Of a stretch of 64,000 nt of DNA, positions 54,166 to 64,000 are shown one piece after another. The position numbers were made by a program, and so were the translations under genes. Below the pieces are notes generated by a model. It did no database searches and had not been told where the DNA came from. It worked only from the letters and a program-made list of their open reading frames with translations. How positions within the stretch are numbered: position 1 is the first letter of the stretch; each line of letters begins with the position of its first letter. Location of the stretch: contig JAMKCH010011872.1 in assembly GCA_023653785.1 (NCBI GenBank), positions 31,539 through 95,538 on the forward strand, read 5' to 3'. The stretch is from Ophioderma brevispina (taxonomy: Eukaryota > Echinodermata > Ophiuroidea > Amphilepidida > Ophiodermatidae).

Positions 54166-56807
54166 ACTGTCTAAACTAAAACTGGTCACATAAGTAGTAG
54201 TGTTGAGGGTGACTACGGCTATGAGCCACATCCCACAGCTTGTTTGATCCCATGCAATTTGTCTCTTACTTTTAGAACAGTTTAATCAGTGGGGACACAA
54301 TATTACAACTGATATAAGTACGGACATGCAAGAGCTGTAAAAATTAGAAAATCCATTGCAGGAATCTTGCAATAAAGGCCTCCGAAGGATCATGATATTT
54401 ATGTTATAGCAACCTCTATATCCTCATTCTCCATAGAAACCTGTATAAAAACAGATTTTTTGAGAAAACAGTTGCCCCAATGAAATTTCATAACATTTGT
54501 ACCAAAGATGTAGCAGTAGAATAAATAACCCAAGTACATCGTCAAAACTGTGTCGCCATTGATATTTTGTTTATTCTGGTTTTGTCATAATAAATGAGAC
54601 TTTTTAACAGCTGTGCCCACCTGGGTTTCATTATGCAAATTCCGAACTGTATAGCTTCTGTACTGATTTGTTTGGAACCATCTGAAATTTAGCAGCGATA
54701 AATTTGAAGGCAGCACACCATTTCTCTCACAGTCTCAGTTGTGATCAGGCCTTTGATACAGATTTCAAAACACTCTAGATTTATAACACTAAAGAGGCCC
54801 GAATTATTTGTCTCAATTGTTGATTCAAAGGCTAAAAGTAATCTCTCTCTGTGCGTGTCTTCTAAACCAATGCAAGAATCACCATGTGTTTGTTGTGTCC
54901 ATGTTGCACCTATGCATTCTTATTGGTTCACCATGTATAGAAGTGTCCCTCCGATTTGGTAACCGATCAAAGTATAGCTAGCAGGGCATCCTGGAGAAAA
55001 AGTTTGTTAAGATATGTATTGAAATCAACTTACAGGATATTGGCCTATGAGATGTGTGACTAAGAAACCTCCAATGTGAACCCTCCTCCTTAGCACAATC
55101 CTGTTCTCATCTATTAGCCCAGTTGCTAGCACGCCTACAACAGCATCCTACAAAAAAAAACACAGTGAAGATTCCTTGTATTAACATTCACAACTCGTGT
55201 ATCAGTGCGATCCAATCAAATATATTGTCAGCCAAGAACAAAGAGTTATTGATGATTTTATGATTGTATGTCAAATATGTAAAAAAAACAAACACATATT
55301 TGTGCACAACACATAACAACCAACTTCTTCATGGAGTGCGTGAAATAACTCCCAGCAAAGGGGTACACCACATGCCAGCCCCCCCCCCCAATAAAGAGTG
55401 GGGATATTCATTCACCTAGATCCCTTAACCACTGTCACCCCATGTGTGAGTAACTTGCTATGGGTACTTCCATGCAAATTAGCTTGTGGCTCTGTATGAT
55501 TATTTTAGTAATCTGATCAATTATTATTTACAATTTTGATCAACCTGTGTTATATAGTTAAGCAGGCAACGGCAGAGTCCACTATAGGATAGTTACTGCT
55601 TAAAAAAAAAACAAGCTGTTATGCCCCAGTGGCTTGTGAACTTGCAAAATAATTGATCAAGGGGAACACTTGGAGTAGAGCTTAGAGGTAACACACAGAT
55701 AGCCTAAGCTTCTGGGTTACACTTAGTAAGGAATCTGGCTGTGTAAGCTATGTACCATGTGTGTGTATGTGCCATCATGATTGGTTGGTTAGTATGAAAA
55801 ATGAAAAAATATATCTATATATCTATATATATATATATATGATAGTTGTATGGGAAGGAGAAGATGACATTTTTAAGAGTGTCAAAGGCAAATCTCTTAA
55901 AGACGGTGTAACCTTTGTTTGGGGACAATCTCTGTTGGTTGAAGCAGAAGTCGTAGGCAAAGAATACCTACAGTTTTACACGGCTGGTAAGAGTTAAGAG
56001 AATCCACTTCGACCCAAAATGAAAAAATTGGAAAAAACAGAAAAAGCATGAAAATGATTGCTGTTTTATTGTTTAAAATTAAAACAAAATAGCAACAGCA
56101 AAAAGCCTGAAAATTTTGACTGCCTGATTATTAATGTCAAAGCAGGAGTGTTAACCTCTGTCACATGTACGGCAAGGAACTGTCTGCTCTTATATCTTGG
56201 AAAATGAAGCAACAATGTCCAACAATAGATTCAATAAGTTTATATGTTTATGGTAATTATAGTGTCTTAAAAATAAAAATCATAGTATGCATTAACCCAA
56301 TTAACAGGATAATCTGTAGTACACTACTGTCACCTGTTTCTTGAGTTTATAATTAAAGGGGGCAGGAACATTTTTTGGTAAAATTTAACGAATTTGGTAT
56401 CAACATAAAGCTTAAAAATGTGCTGACTTTATTTAATGAAAACAGTTTCCAATGAATTCACCACCATTTTTTATTAATTGCATAATAATCACCCCACCCA
56501 GCCATTTACGCTTAAAAACGTTTCCAAAAAAGTAACAACCCACGGTGACGCGTCAACCTGTTTAGCGATGTTGCCACTAATAGGGCACAAGAAGCGGGAC
56601 AAACACGCAATGCGAGAAGAACAAACAGCGTAAGTGACAACATTTGAAACAACTATTTATGAGGGCAAATTAATTGATCGGTATTTCAATCTTAAGAGTA
56701 CCATATTCGGTGTTATTGTGCGAGATTAGAACTTTATAGACTGTATAATCACTGCTAACATAAAGTGCTTGGTTTTGAAAAAATCAATCTTGTTTAAATT
56801 AATGAAT
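54166..56807. other. Intergenic stretch, nothing recognised
   Basis: A+T-rich. It includes a (TA)n microsatellite at about 55808-55840 and a left-end-like TTAAAGGGGGCAGGAACATT at 56354 without a located partner. No gene. Confidence 0.5.
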
Positions 56808-57122
56808 GAAAGGGGAAAATTAACTGAAGATAACAATACAATTCCCTCTTAATACTAGTGAACAGCAGAAAACAAGCACATAGCAGCATATATCAAGCTG
56901 ATGAAGCAAGCTAAAGCAAGCTACATAAACTAACCAAGCACTTGACAACATTAGGAACATTTGAGTGCACTCAAGGGAAGTACTTAGCTTTAAGTGCTTG
57001 TTTTTATCAAGTGTTTTGCTTGTTTTCCTTGTTGCTGAGCTGCTTTGAAATGTTATAGCTTGGTTATGTGTTTTTAGCTTGTCTTGAATAAGTTTATGTA
57101 GTTGATGTTAATTTCCCCTTTC
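56808..57122. mobile_element. Inverted-repeat MITE with GAAAGGGGAAA ends
   Basis: GAAAGGGGAAAATTAAC at the left and GTTAATTTCCCCTTTC at the right. The interior carries many caagc/gcttg phrases in opposite orientation on the two sides (gaagcaagctaaagcaagct and tagcttggttatgtg), so much of the element is an imperfect palindrome. Confidence 0.7.
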
Positions 57123-57409
57123 AACAAGAGGATTAGGGACAAGACATTTTTTCAACAATCCAAGCATTGTATGTTAGCAGTGTAAGCGAGCAAGCGTGAA
57201 TGAATCACAGCAAGTGCCGAATCAAAATCACGGCATCCTGTAATTTTTCCGGGATCAATTTGACCCAACAGTAGCAGCAGAAATTGACGTAAGTTTTAAG
57301 CCTTTATGTTCTCATTTTGAACATTTAAAAATGCTTCATTTCTCCCGGACTTTTTTTGCACTTGGATATTGTTGTACATACATACACAAGGTATTTTTTA
57401 TATTAATGG

Positions 57410-57444
<35 letters not shown>

Positions 57445-59288
57445 CTCACCCCACCCCCTCAAAAATACGACGGCAGCTTACGGTGGTGTGTACCTCGCCT
57501 GTACTGATTCAAGCCCGCCGTTTGCTCGCACAACAGATACACCGGGCGTGCTCAAGTATCTTGCGCCGTGGTCTTACCCCGTCTTACCGTGAATAACTAG
57601 TGTTTTTTCTCACTCCGAAGGGGTTGTTAAATTACAATTCAAAGCTTTTCAGACCAAATCATTATTAAACAAGAATCTCTTGGCCATGAGATGATGTGCA
57701 GAAATATTCTTGAAATGAAAATATTAGCACAAACACGGACCATTTATATCAGGGTAACATGGTAAATCCCCACTATGGGCACCCTAGCAGAGTGTCGATA
57801 TGCAAGCCGTCGTGTGTGGTTAATGTTATCAGGCTTCATGTCAGCGTTGAAAATGAAAGTATTAGCACCAAACATGACAATTAAATACCCCAATATGAGT
57901 TTTTTCGGTCATTGCAATACGGATGGCAATTTCTACAGCTAAACCTGTGGCAGCTCACGAAAATACACGAATAGCGACAATCAGTTCAGATTTGCAAAAA
58001 TTTACAACGAAAATCTCGTGAGATTTGTTTAAATTGCTTGATTTTTGTACTAAATAATTTAACAAAAGATTTAATTACCATTCAAATGTTCTCGGCCGCC
58101 AGCAAAAACGGTCATGGTTATTCCTGGCATTATTTGATACTATGGTTCTTGCGGGAGGCGCAAAAATATAGCATGAGCTTCGGTCCCCAGCTTGTACCTC
58201 GCGTTCTCTTCCCCAAAATCACCCCTACGTTATTCTCAGAAACTCTACTAGGAGCTCCACATCCAAAAGCTCTTCAAACCGCTCATCTGCCCCCATTCCA
58301 TTCCAAATCCTCATAATTACATTTCCATTTTTTGTAAAAATGTACGAAAAGACACCTGTACAGATTTTTTTTTGTAAATACACGCGGTATAGTCAGTCGG
58401 CACATATCATCGCGCACGTATGCAATTCTGCAGTGCTGCAACGGAAGGCCCTGGAGTAAAAAGGATGACGTCACGCATAATGCCTCCCAATGTATGAAGC
58501 TCTCCGCCCGGTTTTGAGTGCCTTCTTATGACCAATAATATGGACTCAATTAAAAATGTTGACGTGCTGATATAAAGTTAAATTTTTGCTATTTTGCTTC
58601 TATATACATGTTAAGAAGTTAAAATAAATAAATGAGACTGGTTCTAAAAGATGTCCTGCCCCCTGTAAAAGAAGTTACTGGAAATGGTATAGAGAAATGT
58701 AGATAGTTCAACTTGAAAATATCTACCAACTTCAAGGGCAATTACCCACCCATACTCATCCCCAACAATCCTGAAGATTTTTTTTTTATAAATCAATGGA
58801 GGCCTTGATTTTTTTCATTCTTACTGCAACATAGTTTGTTGGTTTCTTTCCCATTTACTGAAGTATGGAGTGACTTACTTTTTAAAAATACTTGTACAGT
58901 GATGCATGGTGTATTGTAAACTACCATCCCCACTAAATAAAAACGAATGATGGATTGAAATCAAATTTGGGGCTTAGGTGATTAGCGGTAAACATTTGTG
59001 ATGCCAGTTCCTGTAAAACACAGAAAATTATTATCATCAAGTGGGGGTATGTTCAATGGGCATATATTTGCAGAGAAGGTAAAAACTCAGGCCAGAAGGG
59101 ATGGATCTAGTGCTGCAGCACCAACACATTTTAATAGAGCTACCGGGGCCGGAATAAGAACATTTGTCATCATTAGCGAAAATTGACGTAGGGATGTGGA
59201 GTTCATGAAAAAAGGTGATGACAAATGTAAAAGTGGTGGTGGCAATTTTGCATACGACGCCATGTTCCAAATTGTAAGCCATCTTAAG
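57123..59288. other. Intergenic stretch, nothing recognised
   Basis: Includes an A run of about 29 at 57414-57442 and a C+G-richer patch at 57460-57590. No protein-like frame. Confidence 0.5.
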
Positions 59289-60266
59289 GCCAAAAAAACA
59301 CCTAAGAAGACAATTTTTTGGTTTGTTTGTTAAAAAATGTTTTTCTGGTCAAGGAGTTCAATAAAACTGTTTATCAAAACTATAAATTTTTGTATGTTGC
59401 CGATATTTTCCAAGAGGCTGACATTTTATTGGCACAAACCTTAATTTCTTATTATATACCTATTGAAGATGATTGTGGTGTCAATTAAAAATTTTCTGGT
59501 CAAGGAGTTCAATTTAAAAAACTATTTAAAAAATGTCAGGTAAAATATAAAACTAAGGAAGTTTTCATACGGTCATTTTCCAAACTGTTTCAACATAGGA
59601 AAAGGCAAAACTTTTATACCTCATGCTATACAGCACCTGAGGATGACGATTTGGTGACAAAGTGGATTGTTTTATAGGTCAAGGTTTTTCCAGCACATAT
59701 TCTCAAAAACTGTTAGATGAGTCGTGAGTCATTGTATAATGGACTACAATTGTGACACCCAAAATGTGACCCCTTGACTACTCGACTAGATGTTATTCAC
59801 CAAAACATATATCTGGAATGCATGGAATTTTGTTTTAGCTTGGATTATTTTAATAGAAACCGTTATTGTTTGTTTCAGATATGTCAATAGTAAAATGGCC
59901 CTGACTTTTGAACAATGAAATTGGTCATGTCACGTGCACCACCTATTGGTAGTCCATGTTTTGGGGGGTTTTCGTCATAGGGGCATAAAGCGCCGTTAGG
60001 AAGTTCTAAGGAGGCAGTTACCGCGGAGGAGTCTGTGTTGGTATTTTATACAAGCATCTGGGTAATATATTTTCACTTTGCCACATTCAGGCTGACATTG
60101 CAGTAAGTTTAACCCACTCTTGGGTACTTGTATTAAACATAGTGCGTTTAATCTTGGAAAAAAAAAAAAAGTGACTAATGCACAAACAAATAACCTTGAT
60201 ATTCAACATACAGTTTTAGAATAGTCTTATTAAACTCCTTGACCCAGAAAAAACCCTCATTTTGAC
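59289..60266. repeat. Region with repeated 'ctggtcaaggagttcaat' phrases
   Basis: tttctggtcaaggagttcaa occurs at about 59343 and 59489; a reversed version, ttaaactccttgacccagaa, is at about 60231-60250. These may be ends and internal copies of a decayed inverted-repeat element of about 0.75-0.9 kb, but other boundaries are not clear. Confidence 0.45.
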
Positions 60267-61417
60267 ACCAAAAATCATCTTCCTAGTTTATATAATAAGA
60301 AAAATACACGGTTTTCTTTGGAGAGATGTCGGCCATCTTTGAAAAAATAGCCGTGATATACATTCCCTTGGACTCAGACATCTGGCAATTGGATATTGAA
60401 CCTCTTGCGACCCAAGACAACATAACAATTCCGACACTAAGTCCAACCATCGTAGTGCTAGTACCTGTAAACTGGCCAGACCATTTTGCAAAAGCCTGGT
60501 TACTATGCAATTGCACTCACTTTTATTTTTGCTCATCACGTGTTTTATGAACTACACAACCCATGATCAATTTTAGATATGAGCAACTGTTATTATTCCG
60601 GCCCTGGTGGGTAGACATCTAAGGCCCTGTTCACTGAGACTGCAGCAATTAATCCTGGTTGGGTAATACTGGAACCTTCTTCCAGTACCTGAAAAATCAG
60701 CAATCCCATTACAGAGGCTGATAACCCCCCCCCCCCCCCCTTTCCAGGGTAACACCATTGTTTGGAAAAATTTGGTCTTTGGTGTATTTATAGCTTGTTA
60801 CTCTGGTGCTGAACTGTGATATTGTGTATTTCCTCTGTGAGAGTTTTAAAGGTGAAGAACATGCTTAAAATGGCATTTTTCCATAGATAGTGTGTATAAA
60901 TGAGTTCGTGGTGTATAACCATCCCGGGTCCCAACTTAAAACATACAAAGTGGTAACCATAAGAGTTTCATTTTTCAAAACCCCATTTCAATGATTTTCA
61001 TGATTTTACCCCTTTTTTTGCAAAATCGATTTGACAAAACTTAGGGTTAAAAATAACACCATCTATTTCAAGGTTCAATGAAAGATTTTGAGGACACCCC
61101 TTTCAAGGACTCTTATTAATTTACATATTAAGAAACCAACAACACAAGTATAAAAACATTATTTCTGTTATGCTGTACCCCAGCTGATCTCTGCTTTAAG
61201 TTGGGATTTTACTTGTATACTGATTTTAAATGAAAAAAAATGCAACAAAAAAAAAACTTCCTTGAAGAGTTATGTATACAAATGTTCTTAAAAGTATTTA
61301 GTCGACCACAACCAATTCTGTGAAATACCCCTTTTTAATTCAGAGACAGATGCTCAGAATACCCCTTTTTGGGATTTTGCGGTCCGCGAGACAGTTACAA
61401 AATGACTGCTATGAGGA
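60267..61417. other. Intergenic stretch, nothing recognised
   Basis: Includes a C run of about 15 at 60727-60741. Overlapping opposite-strand frames at 60283-60550 show no family resemblance. Confidence 0.5.
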
Positions 61418-61536
61418 ATGGTTGAAAACTATAGGCCCAAGGTGATCTCGAAACCATAACTATGCCCCGAGGCGTAAGCGAGGGGCATAGTATGGTTTCG
61501 AAGATCACGAGGACGAGGGCCTATAGTTTCAACCAT
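61418..61536. repeat. Long near-perfect hairpin (~50-bp arms)
   Basis: atggttgaaaactataggcc..., gatctcgaaaccata and actatgcccc on the left pair with ggggcatagt, tatggtttcgaagatc and ggcctatagtttcaaccat on the right, around the loop gaggcgtaagcga. The arms differ by a few small indels. Probably a palindromic transposable-element remnant; no flanking target duplication was identified. Confidence 0.85.
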
Positions 61537-61808
61537 GTCGCCGATAAAAACAGTCAATTATGTTTTTATATACCGAATCTATAGATTCTTGTCATCTGAT
61601 TGGTTTAAAGAACATTCTAGCCAAGATTCTTTCCACATCTAGGCAATATGTGTAGGCAAGGTTAAGTAACAACAATTTGTGTAACTTACCGATAGTTCTC
61701 CCGGATCCACTTTTATGTTCCAATTTAAACAACCAAAATTATAAACAGCAAAACGCGAAGTAATTCCAAAAAGTTCCACTTGCTTCTTTCAATTCCATGT
61801 CAACATTT

Positions 61809-61965
61809 TTAAAAAGTCTGCATCATGTCTCGTAAGCTCTTCCTGCCACGATTGCAAAAGTACAGCGTTATATCCAGGTACACCTTGTCCTTGGATGTAC
61901 CTTGTGGATCATTAAAATCCAGTGACTCTTGAATTAAGGCCTGTCCTTCTGGCGATATGGGATTT
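61809..61965 (-). pseudogene. Possible tyrosine-recombinase (Crypton/DUF3504-like) fragment
   Basis: The minus strand reads about 45 residues including QGTSKDKVYLDI and LDITLYFCNRGRKSLRDM before a stop. From memory this resembles the region of Crypton-type tyrosine recombinases and related KIAA1958/ZMYM-like proteins in which an LxLxLYFxxRGRE/QENLR phrase precedes a TxxxF segment. The resemblance is short, and key catalytic residues lie outside the fragment. Upstream on the same strand (62110-62000) is another open stretch (DDGDPFWTPTSLSSTQGRFD) ending at a donor-like AAG/GTAAGG, which could be a further exon. Confidence 0.4.
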
Positions 61966-62700
61966 TTTTTTTTTGCTTTACAACACCCTTACCTTACCTT
62001 GCTGTTTCAGGGTTGATGAGAAACATTTGAAAACTCGTTGAAGAATTAGCAAAATCTTCATGACCTATGATATCAAACCTTCCTTGTGTTGAGGAGAGTG
62101 ACGTTGGAGTCCAAAATGGATCGCCATCATCGACTTTTTTTTGCCTATACAAAGTGCCATTTTATGTCGGCAATTAAGATGCGTAGCAAGTCATTGAACT
62201 CCGAATTTCTTTGGGCACCTTTCACGGCCCCCTGCAGATTGGTTCGTCACGCTGTTCAAAATAATCCTCGCAATATCTTCACGGCGTATTTACCTTTGCG
62301 TTTGGTTTACGAACTATCAGCTGCGTCTATGATTCATTAAGACAAGAACGCGTGGCTGTGATTCAGCCATTTCGGTGCCCTTGTTCGGTGTTGGTTTGTA
62401 CAGGCTCTGGACCAGCAAGTGTGGTAAATGTGAAACATAAATTCCTAAAGAGATCGTCTGCTTACCACACCAGAAAGAAATGGGACCGGTGAGTTCGATG
62501 TTCGCGTTGTATCATCTCTACACCAGCTTCACCACCCCTACCGTACACTCATATACGGATGGATATATAGTCAGTACAGCGTCTCTATGTTGGGAAGAGG
62601 TGTCAGGGTATAGGTCATGAATGAGATGCCCCCGCTCTCCCAGGGAATAGTTCATTTTGGTAGTTATCGTTGAAGCTCGTTGAATTTATGCCTCCACTTA
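61966..62700. other. Intergenic or element remnant, nothing firm
   Basis: Minus-strand stretches around 62000-62320 have protein-like composition (SEFNDLLRILIADIKWHF, DDGDPFWTPTSLSS), but in different frames and without family assignment. Confidence 0.35.
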
Positions 62701-62825
62701 ACCAAATCAGAGACAGGGATCTATATATATGAGGTATATATAAATATAGACCCCTTTTCGCAAAATTTGGGGGAAACCACTATCATGGTTATCACTTTTA
62801 TGTTGAGTTGGGGGGACTGGGTATA

Positions 62826-63455
62826 ACCTATATGATACAATCCCGTCTGTCTGATTGGCTCTTACAGGACACAACACTGGATAGCCCTCTGAGTAAAATC
62901 CAAAATGAAGTGGGTTGATCAATCCCATCATGACTTCCAGCTCGTGACTGCAACAATGGCATGCCATTCCTGATGATCCTTGATCACTGTTCTTGAAGAG
63001 GGCATGCAACAAGATTTAATTTGGTCAATCCATCTGGTCTATGTCTTTTGGGCCGACTTACCTGTCCAAATGCCATTATATGATGATTTCTATTACGTCT
63101 CCTTTACGCCTTGCAGTACATGACAAAAAGCTTAACTTTTGCGTGTGGATATGGGGACAAACTGGCAACCTTTTTAGGATGTATCTCCCCCAAGATACTG
63201 TCATTTTCAATTCTATCCATGACGTTCAAGGCATGCACACAAGCACCACATCTCAAAAGAGTGATCCTACCCCTGGTCAGCTTTTGTAATAAGAGTCCAA
63301 GATTCAGAACCATTATGTGGCAATTAGCTTGTTCAAGGCTGATATGCTAAGACCGACAAACTTGCTAATTTTTTTATAGACATTTATTCTCAATATTGAA
63401 CATGTGTTTGTGGTTGAAATCAGTGCTTTAGCATTGAAGGGGTACCCTGTCTAGA
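62826..63455 (-). mobile_element. Degenerate repeat, possible LINE C-terminal remnant
   Basis: On the minus strand, shared phrases with 31.1-31.76 kb are found at both ends. Between them, shifting frames give LTRGRITLLRCGACVHAL and RPDGLTKLNLVACPLQ, with DHQEWHAIVAV-like residues that resemble the C-terminal end of LINE proteins (DxxxWRxxV). The resemblance is weak and the frame is broken several times. Confidence 0.35.
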
Positions 63456-63544
63456 GAGAGATAAATGAAAAAAAAACACCGGCGAACTCGTATTGATGCG
63501 GATGCGTAAAAATGTCCCCGCCGAAATTCGCGATCACTAACTGC

Positions 63545-64000
63545 GATAACTGCCAAAACACCCACCCCTTGCCCACACCCCGCAACACTCCACCCTCCCC
63601 AAACACCCTGCAAAAAACCAACCCCCTCCCCCAACACACGCAACACCCCACCCTTCACAACAACTCCGCAACACCCACCCCACCCCCCAAACAACTTCTC
63701 ACACCCAACCTCATCCCCAACACCACACCCCTCACCATCATGCTGCAAACACCCCCACCCCCCGCAACACCCACCCCAATACCCTGTAACACGCCTCTCC
63801 CTTTCCCCCCACCCCGCAACCTGCCATGACCCTCCCCACACCCTGCAACACCCACCCCCTTACCCAAACCCTGAAAACACCCGCAACACCCCACCCTTCC
63901 CCAACCCCTGCAACACAACACCACTCCCCAACACTCTGACAAATAAACACCCCCTCCCAACCACCTGCAATACCCAACACCCTGCAATACAATACCCCTC
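63545..64000. repeat. C/A-rich minisatellite running to the window end
   Basis: Degenerate tandem arrangement of caacacccaccc, ccctgcaacac and taccccaaacaccctg phrases, unit roughly 15-30 bp. The plus strand is almost free of G. Large proline/threonine-rich (plus) and glycine-rich (minus) open frames follow from this composition. It is not the vertebrate-type telomere hexamer. Confidence 0.85.

Noticed and set aside
63428..63992. Open frames of 84-137 codons rich in glycine (minus) or proline/threonine (plus).
   Set aside because: They translate the C/A-rich minisatellite; the residue pattern follows the repeat.
63545..64000. Telomeric repeat at the window end.
   Set aside because: The units are not the metazoan TTAGGG/CCCTAA hexamer and are heterogeneous.

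Overview
This is animal nuclear DNA: about 60% or more A+T by eye, intron-sized gene-poor stretches, dense short inverted-repeat transposons (MITEs), a tRNA-derived SINE, degenerate LINEs, mini- and microsatellites, and one very long C2H2 zinc-finger locus. The repeat style (many TTAA-flanked MITEs, a tRNA-headed SINE, CR1/L2-like LINEs with an AP-type endonuclease, poly-zinc-finger genes) suggests an invertebrate metazoan, most likely marine (for example a hemichordate, echinoderm or lancelet). The species cannot be fixed from the sequence alone. There are no prokaryotic features.

Layout. 1-5.3 kb: a hairpin-bearing satellite, a 0.53-kb MITE, a 1.0-1.2-kb tandem duplication whose junction is a chimeric MITE, then another TTAA MITE. 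5.3-11.3 kb: noncoding DNA with a cluster of different inverted-repeat elements, including one nested inside another and a Mutator-like fold-back with a 9-bp target duplication. 11.2-19.45 kb: the only substantial gene locus, a minus-strand poly-C2H2 zinc-finger gene of about 39 recognisable fingers in nearly uninterrupted coding sequence, broken by about six single-base frameshifts. Its 5' end is decayed and its 3' end is partly duplicated. 20-22.3 kb: a tRNA-derived SINE and a 5'-truncated LINE with an intact-looking YADD motif. 22.3-49 kb: essentially intergenic, with tandem repeats, paired MITEs, a retroposon with a 16-bp target duplication and a two-copy 0.7-kb repeat. 49.2-53 kb: the second 0.7-kb repeat copy abutting a longer LINE copy (endonuclease to RT). 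53-64 kb: intergenic, with a long hairpin, a possible tyrosine-recombinase (Crypton-like) fragment, LINE-like debris and a C/A-rich minisatellite at the window edge.

The most striking observation is in the 50-51.5-kb LINE copy. Compared with its relative at 20.8-22.3 kb, it carries a dense, strand-specific excess of T-to-C differences on the plus strand, which is A-to-G on the LINE sense strand. These convert the catalytic YADD codons and the canonical NQNGF motif (to NRSGF). This is the pattern expected of an ADAR-hyperedited transcript that was then reverse-transcribed and inserted. Other useful observations are three places where one copy of a repeat serves as the empty site or recombination partner of another, giving exact insertion or breakpoint positions.
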